From contig JANVFP010000001.1 in NCBI GenBank assembly GCA_027919835.1, forward strand, positions 1,922,001-1,986,000: DNA of 64,000 nt. The letters run 5' to 3'. Position 1 is the stretch's first letter. Each line of letters starts with the position of its first letter. The notes under the pieces are model-generated. The model had not been told where the DNA came from. It searched no databases and worked only from the letters and a program-made list of their open reading frames with translations. A program made the position numbers and the translations under genes. Of this stretch, positions 21,484 to 34,393 are shown in pieces. The DNA comes from Lentinula raphanica (taxonomy: Eukaryota; Basidiomycota; Agaricomycetes; Agaricales; Omphalotaceae).

Positions 21484-23528
21484 AGCATTGCTCAACCATC
21501 CTCGTTTTTTTGGCAGATCTTCCGGTTCTCACCGTCTCGTTCTTGTTTTAATCTCCGTTTTTTCTTTTGCCTTTTCCAGTTTCGATTCCCTCTGTAATAT
21601 GTCCATATACCCCTCTCTCCCAACGGCCCCTTCGAAAGCGCTGCTGTTGTTGTTTTTCCGTGGCCGACCGTGGCTTTCTCTCGCCACTCAATCGTTCATC
21701 GCCTCAACACTCCAAACCCACCTCTACCCTCTTGTACTGCCACGTCACCCCCTTCCGCTGGTTGGATAAGATCCCCTCTTCGTTACGAATCCTTCATGAC
21801 TCAACATCCCTTACCCAACCCCTTCCTTTCATCCGTCTTCTCCCACCATTTACTGTACTCCTGCTTCGGACCTTACACGCCTGGCCGATCCACATTCCCT
21901 TACCATACTCATCCCCATACGTATAGATGTGCGCGCTTCCAAACATTCGAGCTCGATTTTCCAAAACGTAACCTTGCTTCATACGTCTTGTTATCTCGGA
22001 CTAGTGTGCTCTTTGGTGTGCGACTTCACATCATCGTACCCACACTCGTTATTTATCTCGTTTCAAAGTTCTTGTAGTTGTCTTTATCTGGTTGGTCTCT
22101 GTTCGCTACGTTAAGTATCGGAAATATTTAACTTCGGTCTGTGTCTGCGAATCAAAAAATCCTAGTATCTGTATCCCTAGACATCTTTGCGTTCAAATAA
22201 TGGTGAATTATAATAACCGTGTGTACTGGCTGATAAGTTGAGGAAGACAATTGCGGCTCGAAGTGGTAATGATGATGTGAAAGTTATCGCATCGCCAACA
22301 CACGAGGAAAAACTTTACAGCTTCTTCTGTGTGACCATAACCGATATTTTATTATTATTTTTCTACTGTAATCGTAAATAGCCACCCCGCAGCCCTTTGG
22401 ACGTGATGCTGCTATGAACTCATGAGATGCTGATGAAAACCAAAACAAGTTTGGAGCTTGAGGGAGAATTGCTAGCATCTGCGCCACGGCGACGACTCCA
22501 GACAACGCCGTACCTCACCGTACCCGATTTCCCCAGACTGGACAACTGACACTCAAGATCATGATCCAGGATTGTAACCTATTGTAACCAGGAAGAGCCG
22601 GATGTACCATGAGTCTGTCCACGCCAATCTTGAATCGACGTCCCTGTTCATCAACATTTGGCGTGTTAATTGCTGTTAATTGCTTTCGCTGTCTCGTCTA
22701 GTTTCATGACCATCCTGTTTCATCCAATGAGAGCCCAGTCTCAGCAGTCCAAAAATCTAGGTTCTTGAGATATCCGGAGGTCTGAGTCTACGCATGCCGA
22801 GGGTCGAACGATATGGTTCTCGTGCTTCACCCTTTTTAAACTCTTCTCTTCTTGTTCTCTTTGGGCTTCTCGACGTCCGACAATTGAAGGATCACGAAAG
22901 ATAAGAGATAACCAGAGAAAACCGTTTCTATACAAAGAAGGTTCCCCGGCAAGATCCCAAGAGAAACAATTGTCGATGTCATATAGAAGCTCTCGGAACA
23001 GGAATGCGGTATCACCACTGACATCCCCACCCCTCGATTACGGAGCACGCAAGGATCTGGGATAGGACGAAGAAGAGGTCATGGCCAATATGGGTCCAAT
23101 GAGAATGAACTGCATGCTTTGGTGTGATTCGTGCAACCGCTCCTCTGGAAAAGAGACAGGGAGCAATACACGGGTGCAGATTTTGGCACAAAGTTATGCT
23201 CAAGCTGCGGCGAGGATTGTTGGGAACTGTGATTCAAACTGGGTTGACGTTCGCGGAAGGCATAACTTCATAGTTGGGGTACAAACTAACGGGGCTAGGT
23301 ATAGAGTGCATCCAGGTTAAGGCATCATGCATCGGTGCTCTAGTTCACGAGCGAGCTGGAGGCTGCTGGAGAGCTCGGATAGCGGAGACCATCATCTTCA
23401 TTAGCGTCAGAGAAACCAGCTATAGTGATAAATTTAACGTCTGAGCTAAATTCTGAATGATGCATCGAAGGAATCACACACATGCTCGGGGACAACTCTG
23501 TAACACCTCGAGCACACCGTACTCTCCA
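21484..23528. other. Long intergenic region
   Basis: The first ~600 bp are T/C-rich and look like the 3' UTR and flank of the bHLH gene. No gene is supported up to 23528; the short frames at 22.7-23.3 kb on both strands carry no motif. Confidence 0.4.
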
Positions 23529-24832
23529 TCACCCTTTCGTTTCGCTTGCCTCCACTGACTTGCTTGGCGGTAACAAGAACACCCATCCAAAACTTTTGAC
23601 TGATTCCCCTTTCGTCCCGAAAAATAGATCCGTCTCGTATGTCCAATTCAGGAACCCTACCATACAGTCCTTCAACGCCCGGATATAGAGGGCTATGTCA
23701 TGCGCTTGCATTTCGGTGAGAGACAGGTGTGTTTTTGAGTTTTTCTGTGGGTTTTCCGAGAAGAAGCCAGTGAGGCCTAGCCACGATTTAGCGGCTGCTG
23801 CGGTACTGATGGTGGTGGGAGTAGAAGACGGTAGAATGCCCGCAGATGAGAGCAAGGAATGTTCCAGCGACTTGAAAGAATCGAGCCTTTGAGAAATTAG
23901 ATCACCCGCTTCCTTAATAGAATGCACTAAGGCGTATTCACGCTTGGCCTGTAACAACGATACGATGTTCAATCGGTTATCCATAGACTGATCAATATTG
24001 TAAGAGAACACGTCCTGAGAAAACAAGATCAGAAGATGTTATTCGATTGCCTGAAGTGTTCGGGAGCGTACCCAGGATAGCACGATGATTTCTCCAACGA
24101 GACGCCGCAGCGTACACAACCTTTCATTATACGCCGGGATGACAAGGTCTAGTCCTTCCACGGCTTCAATCAAGTCAAGTATGATGGGTATTCCGCCGAA
24201 GTTGCATCGAAAGTTAATATAGTCATCTAAGTCTAGCTTTGCCAGTGCAGCCGCTTCCATTCGAAAGTTTATGGCCTTCTGTTCTGACTGCCGGTAGCTT
24301 GCTATGGAGCATGTAAAGCGCTGCTGCCAAACTTCACTCGTACTATGTTTGAACCTAGAAAGCCGCGGCACGAGTCTGAAAAGAGGATAAGTGCGAAATC
24401 TACATCACAATTGTGTTATGACCACACCCACCGCTGGAAAACAGGATGTAGTTGCAATAGCTGGACATAGTCATCAGGATCTTCGTTCGCCGAAATCCAG
24501 CGAGGCATGACAGGAAGGTTTGATCTCAGAAGGAGTTGATTTTCAAGGAGAATTGAGGTCCAGACATCCATCATGAGACTGAGTTGTGTTAAGTCGCAAC
24601 TGGGAAAGCAGCATGCACCAAGTAAACTTAGTTTCATGCTTGCAAGCTTATCATCGGAGAGAGACAGAGAAGACAAACCCAAGTCTTCATCATGGATTAA
24701 TCCTCTTGTCCACTTTTCCGAATCAGAACTAGCCGCAGAGCAATACTTGTTGATCACCAGTTCATGATAATCTTGGAAATACAGCAGTAGATCTGGTAGT
24801 TGATAGCTGCCAGCAGTTCCAGGTGACGCCAT
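23529..24832 (-). CDS. Class I terpene synthase-fold protein with altered metal motifs
   Basis: Three exons close exactly to 396 residues: 24832-24432, 24375-24072 and 24014-23529. The layout follows basidiomycete sesquiterpene synthases: an N-terminal LPDLL, a helix ending LSLMMDVWTSILLENQ where DDxxD is normally found, the middle DDYINFRCNFGGIPIILDLIE (equivalent to the ..YI.LR...G region), the position of the NSE motif, and a C-terminal NWTYETDLFFG resembling the RY-type end. The first motif reads LLENQ instead of an Asp pair, and the NSE motif reads WDVFSYNID, with Trp for the first Asn and Asp for the Glu. Catalysis by the usual three-Mg2+ mechanism is therefore doubtful. It may be a divergent cyclase, a non-catalytic relative, or a gene early in decay. 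No frame breaks are visible. Confidence 0.75.
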
Positions 24833-25038
24833 GAGTATAGATAGGATGTGTTTTTGGTGTTGTATAGAGGATTAATTCTGTCGGAGTGGGAGTAGGGAGC
24901 AAACTGGGGTCGTGAGAATATGCCATTCATACTTGTCACGTGGATTGACGTTTCGGCCTCGAAGTCCATTTTAATTTTTGGTCCTGAACATCCGTGAGTA
25001 CTTCCCATATTATCTGTCTACCCATCCACGCCACGAGC

Positions 25039-26918
25039 ATGAAATCCCCTGCTACCGGACTCACTGATCTCCCTACAGAGATCCTTGTCCTCATCTTCTC
25101 TTGCTTACCAGTCCCAGATCTACTGGCATGCAAGGCCGTGAATCAGTCAATCTACACAATCATCTCAGATTGTGTATCTCTCCAGTACAAAACCGAGTTG
25201 CACAAGGCGTGCGCTTTGGATAATGAGAAATGTGCTCTCAGCTATTCGGAGAAGCTTTCCATGCTGCAGAAACGAGAAGAAGCTTGGTCCAATTGTCGAC
25301 CGACTTTTCATAGAGTTGTTCCGCTCAATTTCACCCCTGGAAGTGTCTACGATTTTTCAAGTGCTGTCTATCTGCTCGGGGATCATACTCGTCTGCAACT
25401 ACACTCTCTTCGCCTTCCACGACAAGCTGACGACGTCCCTCAATGGTCCCTATTCCCTTCCGATGATCATCGCCACATTGTCGATTTCGGGATTAACTTG
25501 CACGAACATGATTTGATTGCTGTGGTAACTGCGTAAGTACAGGGCGCCTTTTTTCCCTATCTATCTTTGAGCACCGAAGCTGAAATACTGATGTCCCACC
25601 TAGTGAACTCTGTGTACAGCCTACATCCTCCACGCCCATGCTATCTATCGATCTATCCTTGCGTCAGTTCTCAACGGGTCATCATCATCCATTAGCCAAA
25701 CTTCCCTCAATTCACGTCACCGTTTCTGAGCTCCGATATGGCAGTCCTTCTATCAATCTAGAAATAGTTGGAAAATATCTGGCACTTGTGACCACCTTCT
25801 TCAGAAACACAAACTCGAGATGCATAGTGACCGTGTACGAATGGCAAACTGGACGCGTGGTGATGGTACGTGACTATGAATCTCATCATATTGGTCCCAT
25901 CTCAAGAGTCACTATCGTAGGATATCAATGGCAATCCCGAGTCATACTCTGGGGTTGTTTTCGTCTCCGAGGACATCATACTCCTTCCCAATACCGAGAC
26001 ACGAGCTCTGGAACTCTGGAAGATCCCTGATTCATATGAAGATCCCCCTTCCGCACCGCTGCGACAACTTGCGCTCCCCAGGCTCATGCCTCATAACGTT
26101 CTTCGCTTCATATCTTGCCGAGGAGAACCCAATCCAACGGGAGTGAACAGTGTTCACCGAGACTCTGACCGGCCTTTCCATTACAATCCACTTGACTCCA
26201 TCGTCCTTCTTCACCTTCGGGTGAATGGGATCAATCTATCATCACTGTTCACCATCTTCGTACATCGACGATCTCTTCTGAATCTTCTGCCCCCTCACGC
26301 CTCTTTCGTGGACATAGACATTGAAAAACCTGTGCCCTGGTCAGAATGGGCACCGCCAATCACGTTCTGTATTGATCTCGGTGGTGGTGTACCTTCCCGA
26401 TGGATAACTACCACGTGTGGCCAACGCTTCGTCGTTCTGCCTAACCCGACACCCGACGATTCAGTCGAACCAGAGATAAACGAAGACGATTTTCGGCGCA
26501 AACCCCGGACCATCGTTGTTTTTGATTTCAATCCTCACAATCTGCGTCAGGTGGAACGTGAGTTGGAGGAGGACCCGGATGCGAAGACAACAAAAGTTGC
26601 AAGTAGGGAGAGAAGGGTGATGGAGGGGCAAGAGATATTTGCGGAAGACATTGTTTCCTGTTTACCTTACGTCGCCGCGTGTGTATCTCGTTCTTTCAAG
26701 GTTCTCGGACTATTGACGAATTTCTCTGTTCTGGCAGTGCAACGACTCAGGCATACAGGTTAGATGGGGTCCTCATGGATGAGGATAGAATTCTGGGTTT
26801 ACAGGTAAGGATGATATCCATGTAGTCATTCATGTCGCTAGTTGATGCTGAATGAGTACAACTCTAGACGGATTTCGAAGGCCATATCAAATATGTGGAG
26901 GTTTTTCATTTTGGTTGA
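25039..26918 (+). CDS. F-box protein
   Basis: Probable substrate-recognition subunit of an SCF ubiquitin ligase. Five exons close to 543 residues: 25039-25532, 25604-25865, 25921-26678, 26738-26804 and 26868-26918. The F-box is at residues ~10-50: LPTEILVLIFSCLPVPDLLACKAV. The remainder has the mixed beta pattern of the large agaricomycete F-box family that carries an irregular WD-like C-terminal domain (LPNTETRALELWKIP; GVLMDEDRILGLQ near the end). The final splice gives a Phe/Gly ending (EVFHFG). Each intron is required to keep the conserved C-terminal segments in frame. The target is unknown, and this family is highly expanded and variable. Confidence 0.88.
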
Positions 26919-27505
26919 GTCCATGTGGTGATTTTGGCGTGCGGTTCTTCTTCATTCATTTCCATGCAAGGGCAGCTCTTACTTTTGTTTTTTCAGCTCA
27001 TCAGTCACCAGTCCATACTCATGTGTAACTACATAAATACAATACCCGCGATAGCTTTACAACTGGATCCTCGCGCGTCGCGCCATCTCTGCAATACACG
27101 CCCCTTCGCTATCGAGTCTCTAGCATGCGCAATCTCTGGAGAATTTGGAGCCTTTCCGGATATGAAAAGACCTGAGATCGACTACAGGTAAGAAGGATGA
27201 ATCCGTAGTATTCCTTCGTACTGCAACTGCTATCTGAGACTTCGAGGAGCTCTACGTAGAGACGCTCTACTTGGCACAGGTGCACCGAGTGGCCGAGTGC
27301 CTCTCACCAGTGTCTAGTTCAACGTGCTCCCAACCACTGATAGCACCGTGGGTAGGCGTGAGAATGTTGTGAATACGAAAAATCCCATCCTTGAACGTCT
27401 TATCTCCTCGTCTTATCTATTTCTATTTAAAATACTATCCCGCATTCGTATCTAAATGCCCATGCACGATGAATACGGGTTATCCTCGACGTCAGCTCAA
27501 CCACC
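26919..27505. other. Intergenic region between F-box and permease genes
   Basis: 3' flank of the F-box gene and promoter of the permease. A short imperfect palindrome (GAGCTCTACGTAGAGACGCTC) is at about 27246-27266. No gene is seen. Confidence 0.4.
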
Positions 27506-30459
27506 ATGTCCAATGAAGGGAAAGGACCGATCTCGACAATGGAGAAAGACGAGGCAGAGCTGGCAAAGATGGGTTACAAGCAAGAATTAAAGTAAGATGA
27601 ACATTGAGCAGCTCCTGAGTTAGCATTGAATGTTGAGCGATATGCAGACGAGAACTGGGTTTGATGCAGGTGTGTACCCTTTGATCCTTTGCCTGATTGA
27701 TTTTGGTCGTGACCTTGGATTTTTCATTCAGAACTTCGGGGTAACATCAGGCTCTTCCAACAATTCACGACGAGTTTTAAACTATTCACAGGTCTCTTTC
27801 TCTATCATTTCAGTGATAACAGGGATTCCGTCGCTCTTCCTGTATGGATTAAATACGGGAGGACCCTCCGTCATGGTGCGCACTGTAGTGTTCTGTCACG
27901 GTATCCGAAATTCAAACAACTTTTGTTACAGGTATACGGGTGGATCATTGTCTGTAAGACCGAACCTCAATCAGCGCGTTCAATGAGGCCTTACTCGATA
28001 TAGCGTTCTTCACTCTACTCGTTGGAATGGCTATGGCGGGTGCGTCTATGGTTTTTAATAATAACTATCCTGCGGCATTTGTGATGATACCTTCCTCTCT
28101 TTCTAGAAGTCTGCAGGTGCTTGTGAACATTTTATCAATCCATACACGATCTGACTGCTTCTCAGTGCTCATCCTACTTCGGGTGGGCCATACTTTTGGG
28201 CCGCCATGCTCTCGAAACCTAAAGATGCCCCACTTACGTCTTGGATAACTGGTGAACGGAACTTCCTTCTGTTCTTTCGTCTTTCAAAGTCTCAATTCTT
28301 CGGGCATAGGTTGGTTCAATCTTCTGGGACAAGTCGCCGTTACCACTGGCATATCGTATGTTCTCTGGCTTCTATCTCGTCCACGACAATATCGTGATCA
28401 TTGACTCTGTCAACGAATAAGATTCGCATGCGCAAGTTTCATCTCCACCCTCGCGACGTTCAGGACCGGGTTCGTTCCCACTGCGAATACACAAATTGGT
28501 ATGGCTAGCAAATGTTACCCGGCACTAGACTCGATGTCGTGACGATCCTCTTCTAGGTGTCTATGCAGCTGTTCTCTTCTCTCAAGGTGTGTCTACGTTT
28601 GCCCTATCTCCTTGAATCACTCATTGACACTCAAAGCCCTTCAGGAATGATCAATACGTATGCCGTATCCATTGACAATATACCGCAATCGACGTTCTGA
28701 TTTTCACCGTAGGTTTGGAGTTCGCGTTTTACATTACTTGAATAATGTCTCTGTCTGGTGGCATGCGATCGGAACTTTCTCCCTCGTAGTTGCCATCTTG
28801 GCCAAAGCACCCACGCATCAGTCTGGTCATTTTGTGTTCCAAACATTCATTGATGGTACTGGAGGTTGGGCTGAAAGAGCAAGCCCTGCATATGTTGCTG
28901 TCACTGGTGTATGATACGCTTTACTTATGGGTCGGCTGTGTAAGACTGACGATAAAAATCTCTTCAGATTCTAATGGCTCAGGTAATTCTAGAAGCTTTT
29001 GTTTCGAATACTCTATATTTATACCGTCTCACTATTTGTAGTATACTCTCACTGGTGAATATTCTTCCTAGTCGTTCAGATCCACACGGGTAAACTCACG
29101 ATGTTTAACCAGGTTTCGACGCTAGCGCGCACGTAAGGCTCCAGATTTTGCTTTGGCATTAGGCTGGAGGCTTAGAATAGTTATACAGATGACAGAAGAA
29201 ACAACAAACGCCGCAATGTCAGGGAGTATTGGTATGTTTGATTATCACCCCGTCAAGCCATGATCGATGATCGATGATCATCCAACTATCATAGGTATCA
29301 TTATGGCAATTGGAGTCTCTGCCGTTCTTGGATTGTATCTCCTCCTGGGGCTGCTCTTCTCCATTCAAAATCTGGATGACACCATCAATACTGCTACGGG
29401 GGAACCAGTTGCCCAGATTTTCCTTGATTGCGTAGGAGAGGACGGAGCTATTGTCTTAATGGTGCCAACCTCAATTTTTATAGTAAGCCAACTCGCTTAT
29501 AGTCTAATGTTCATAGATTATCGTGATAGGCGCAATGTATTTCTGTGGGTAGGTCCATGCCTTTCGTTCAACGGTCGCGCGAATTACAGCTAACATTCTA
29601 CCATATCAGAACGTTCTCCGTAACGTCTAATTCTAGGATGATGTATGCCTTCGCGCGTGACGGTGGTTTACCTGGGTCCAAATTCTTCGCATATGTGAAT
29701 ACTAGATGGAAATCTCCGATTCGTACCGGTCAGTTTCTCTCGCAAGATCAACGACAAGATATCTACCATTGATCCTTCCTATAGTTTGGCTTGCGTGTAC
29801 TCTCAGCTTCATCCTCGGGCTTCCTGTGGGCTCTTTCATTTGTTTTGCTTGGAGGCACTGATTGTGACGGGACTGTAGAGCTTAGGCAGCGCAGTTGCGT
29901 TCTCGGCGGCGACGAGCATCGCCACTATCGGACTATACATCTCGTATGGTAAGTTTCTCAGTTGTTCCGTCTACATCTTGTTGATCATCCCCATCAGCTA
30001 TTCCTATCGCCTTGCGAGTGATATATCATGCAGATTTTACTCGTGGTCCTTTTCATCTGGGCGCATTTTCGTTCCCCGTTGCGATTACCGCAGTAATTTG
30101 GATTGCCTTCATATCCATTGTTTTCATCCTACCGCAGGAGAATGTACGCCTTTCTAATATACCTTTGACCCCGCTTTGACCTTCTCTTGTCATTCCCAAA
30201 TCTATAGCCCGTGGACTCTCAAACTCTAAATTATGCTATCGTGGCCGTCGGCATCGTTGTGACATACAGTGTTGGATACTGGCTGATTAGCGCGAGAAGA
30301 TGGTTTGCTGGTCCTGTAAAACAAATTGCTGGTAAGTTCTGAGATTGCATATACCATACACCTAGATCTCATAGAAGCACCACGTAAGCTGAAGAAATGG
30401 GTATCAATGTTATGCAACCTGGATCGGCAGACTCGGAGAAGCAAGCAGAGGATCTTTAG
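27506..30459 (+). CDS. APC-family amino acid/GABA permease
   Basis: Plasma-membrane amino acid or choline/GABA proton symporter of the UGA4/HNM1-like group. The gene has many small exons. The ATG at 27506 starts MSNEGKGP, and the first membrane segments read NFGVSFSIISVITGIPSLF and GWIIVSVFNEALLDIAFF. The consensus amphipathic motif appears as EICSAYPTSGGPYFWAA after splicing near 28.15 kb. Later segments include YTLTGFDASAHMTEET, a strong APC signature, the SNSRMMYAFARDGGLPGS loop and WKSPIRTVWLAC. About 12 membrane helices are expected. The C-terminus is short and acidic (SEKQAEDL, stop 30457-30459). The substrate cannot be read from sequence. The next gene, an acyl-CoA ligase, starts about 530 bp downstream in the same direction. 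Confidence 0.88.
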
Positions 30460-30990
30460 AATTTCTGTCTTACGAAAATTGTTTATCCGATGGTGAACGG
30501 ACTTGCGGGTACTGACTGGTACTGAACGACGTGTTAGACACGATACAAACTCTGATAATCCCAAGCGAGGAATGCTTCTACATCTTGTGTGCTTTTGACG
30601 GATGTTGATGAGAAGTCGACTGAGCGAACAGACCGGGGGCCAGATTGGACCAGAGTCACGGATTTCTACAATGTTACTGTAGTAGTAAGTGCCTCAGATA
30701 TACCTTTCCAAGAGCTCCCGACTTGCGATAACTTTTGAAGTATCAACTTCGGCTGATCATAGGAATTGATTAACCGCTCTGTGCCATATGCTCATCCTTG
30801 TTGTGTATGTAATCACTGAATACGGGGGTTTATTTGACCTAAGTAGAATTCATGTACTGCCCACTCAAATAGAGCTACGGTCCATCATTTCCGAACGGTA
30901 CAACTTCTTTGATAACAGCATTGTATTTTCCCCTCCTTGCCCTTCCTTCTTTCTTTCTTTCCACCGTTCCCTTCGACAAACTTCGTCATC
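30460..30990. other. Intergenic region upstream of the acyl-CoA ligase
   Basis: Promoter-sized gap. It ends with a CT-rich tract (CCTTCCTTCTTTCTTTCC, about 30945-30962) just before the ATG at 30991. No gene is seen. Confidence 0.4.
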
Positions 30991-33900
30991 ATGACTACTG
31001 ACTGGAAACCCAAACGCGACTTTGCCGAAGGTGGGAGTGGTCTTGACTGTGGGTATGACGGGCATTGCTCAATTATGTTCTGGTTCGTTGCCTCACAGTG
31101 GAGAGACTATTATGTGCTCCAGGAAGCATGCACGAGGTTGAAACGCGCGTGAGTATTGAACTCAAAACCTTCCATGGACCTTTGGCTAAAGCCTCCTGAT
31201 ACTCTCCGTGAAGGTTATTGACGGTCTAATCCAACGTGTTTATAAGAATCTATGGCCATCTATTCGTGCGTTCTGGTTGTGGGCTGTCGAGCTTCACGGA
31301 GAGAAGACTTGTGTTGTATTCGAGGATCAGCGCTTCACGTTTCGTGAGATAAACGAACGAGCTGCCAAAACTGCGAGTATCTATCGGGAAACGTACGGCA
31401 TAGTGAAAGGTATTGTGATGGTTTAGAAACCCTTAGACGGTATGATGAGAATGATGATATTCACTAGGGGATCGAGTCGCTATATGTTGTCGAAACTATC
31501 CAGAATTTCTCATTGCCTTCTGGGCTTGTCGTGAGTGAAATGTCGTGGAATTTATCAAGGAAGATCGTCCTTAATACAAATATGCATCACAGATCTGATT
31601 GGTGCTGTGTCCGTTTTAGTGAACGCGTACGTTTTTTGATCATTATCTCACGAAGTAGTACTTCGCTGAATGCTCGACGCAGCTGGTTGCCCTCTGAGCC
31701 TTTGCGTCACTGTCTCGTCCAAACTCAATGTGCTCTGGTTATCATTGATCCGGAAAGAGCAGACCGACTCGTCTCTTTTGTTGATGAACTGAGACTGAGA
31801 GGCGTAAAAGGCATGCTTGTCTTGAGAAGTCATGAAGGGAAAGGTGTATGGCCAGGCATGCAAGACTGGACAACTATCTTCCAAAACTATGATCGCGACT
31901 ATTCGAATGTCCTTCGAAATGACCCCGGTATAACTCCAGAGGATAATGCCACGGTTATTTTCACTTCTGGAACAAGTGGCCTACCAAGTATGTTCACGAA
32001 ATCTTTACCCATGATTCCAATCCTGATAGTCCGTTTGAAGAGGGGGTTTTGAGCACCCAGCGGGCGTTTCTTTCGAACTGCCCCAATGTAAGATCCCCTT
32101 ATGATTTGTTTGGATCTACACTGAGCAAGGAGCAGAATCTAGTTGGTCGTAGTCGTGCGATGTTGCGACGTGGCGATGCATTGGTCATGGCTCCCCCTGC
32201 AGGTCCCCAACCGGGTATCCTGTTATCAACTCCGCTTTTCCATGTTACTGGTACCTCACTCACTGTAAGCAACCTTGCATCACCGTATGATATACTCAGA
32301 ATTCTGACGTCGTCGATGCTCTTAGTTAACCGGTACTGTGTTGGGCGCGAAAATTATCTTGATGCGCAAGTGGAATGTCGACGAAGGTGAGCGAATAATA
32401 TTTGTCCTGAACATGTCCGGAATCTCTTATGCTGCACAGCCGCTAGGTATCCTTGATGGTTTTCAATACTTCGTCAGCATCTCAAGATATGATTCACAGG
32501 CTCATCAAAATCGAGAGCATAGCGATAGCAGGAGGGTAAGGATTGCTGATTTTGAAACTTGACCGTGACATAGCCTGACCACTGTATCAGAGTTCCATCC
32601 ACTATAGCCGACCTAGCTGAAAGCTCTGCATATGGTGCACCTCTACAAACAATCTTGTACGGCGGTTCCGCCGTATCTAAAGCTCTGGCAAAGCGAGCGA
32701 GGAAAGCATTTCCCATGGCAATGCTGTAGGTCCCGCTATGGGTACGCTTACCCATGATAACACTAACGACGAACGTCATTGTCAACAGTAGCCAAGCTTA
32801 TGGCCTCACAGAGACCAACGCCACATCTGTTGGCTTTAGTAAGTTTATCCTTACCAGTAAGAAGATATTCTAACATAAACCTTGCAGGTGGCGAGGATTA
32901 CGAGGTAAATACTTATTGCAATGTAGTCATTCGATGACCATTCATTCTAAGTTTGTATATCTCGCAGCAAAGGCCTGAAAGTTGGTAAGACTCATAGCCA
33001 ATTACAAGAAAATTCAAGGAAAATTGATGCAAATTCTCATGCAGTGGACGTGTACTTCCTACTAACGAAATCATGATCATGAATGATGATATACCGTGTC
33101 CAACTGGATCAGCAGGCGAAATTTGGCTACGAGGACCAAATGTAATGAAAGGATACTTTGGGGACCCTGGTACGGCATTCCGTTTTGATCTAACTCTCAT
33201 TACTGATGTGTGAATCTCAGTGGCAACTAACAAGGTATATCTCAAATTTTGATTGAAGAATACACCACGAACTCCTCCTAGGTCCTGACAAAGGATGGAT
33301 GGCTCAAAACGGGAGACGTAGGCTATCTGGATGAGGAGGGGTTCTTGTACATCAAAGATAGACTCAAAGACATAATCATTCGAGGTACGTACCCATTTAT
33401 TGTACTTCCCGCTTCCATGCCATTGAACTCAAACTAGGTGGAGAGAATGTGGTTCGTCATGATTTTACCACCTGATAGATGTAAAAGCACTTCAGCTTAG
33501 TCTGTTTTAGGATTCAGTGGCCGTCGAAAATGCGTTGTATGAGCATGAGGGGGGTGAGTAACTTTGTCTTGGTTTCTGCGTCCGCGATCCATGTTTCATG
33601 GCTTCTATAGTCTTAGAGGCAGCAGCAGTAGGCGTGCCAGATAACAGGCTTGGAGAACTTGTAACTGCGCTTGTTACTGTCAAGCCTGCTTTCAAAGGTA
33701 AAGTCTCTTCAGACGCTCTGATGTCCTTGGCACAGAAACGGTAGGTGCTAAGCTTCTCCGTTGCATATACTTCATGACATTCTGGCGATTACTAGCTTGC
33801 CCAAATTCGCCGTGCCTGTAATGATCCTGGTCAGAGATGAGGATTTCAGTAAGACTCATCTTATGCACTTGTCAACTAGTCAAGCTCACCGCGCTTTCTG

Positions 33901-34015
33901 CTCAGCCCACACCCCTTCTGGAAAGATAATTAAAACTGAGCTGAGAAGGATTGCTGCGAAGGAATGGTCGAAGCGGTCTCCTCAAGTGGCCCATGTGCGC
34001 AGGGTCAAATTATGA
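30991..34015 (+). CDS. AMP-forming acyl-CoA ligase (ANL superfamily)
   Basis: Activates a carboxylic acid (fatty or aryl acid) as the acyl-AMP and then the CoA thioester. It contains many short introns. Motifs in order: the P-loop [10 protein letters not shown], assembled across an intron near 31.99 kb; [19 protein letters not shown]; the A5-like [23 protein letters not shown]; and [16 protein letters not shown] followed by [13 protein letters not shown] (A7-A8). The catalytic Lys region is [15 protein letters not shown] near the C-terminus. The first intron (after FAE) restores [11 protein letters not shown]. The protein ends RRVKL, weakly like a peroxisomal PTS1 but lacking Ser/Ala/Cys at -3, so location is open. 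No adjacent beta-oxidation gene is seen. Confidence 0.9.
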
Positions 34016-34393
34016 ACGATATAACTTTTTCGATACAGGATGTAATTTGGTATTCAAGATAGAGTCTGCTGGAATTCCAAGCAGGAGGGAACAGAGGGAT
34101 ATCATTGCTGGTAGCCACAACATGTCGTTCTCAATAACTTAAACTGATGAGGTCAGCACTGTCAAAGTCGCAAAACTCTGACTACTACTGCTTGATTGAC
34201 AGAAGCGTAGGATAAATATGCACAGAACATTTTGCGGCGCGACAGACAATAAGTATAGATATCTGTGTAGTATGAGAAACAAATGAATGCTGTTTGAGTA
34301 TGAGAAATGAAACAGTTATCTGTCACTACTTTGTAATGGTGGCCTTCAACTCCCTACATTTCTGAGGATCAAGACCGAACCGACGAAGCCAAA

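Noticed and set aside
23012..23320. Short frames on both strands in the gap after the bHLH gene
   Set aside because: Overlapping, without motif, and without consistent start or splice context.
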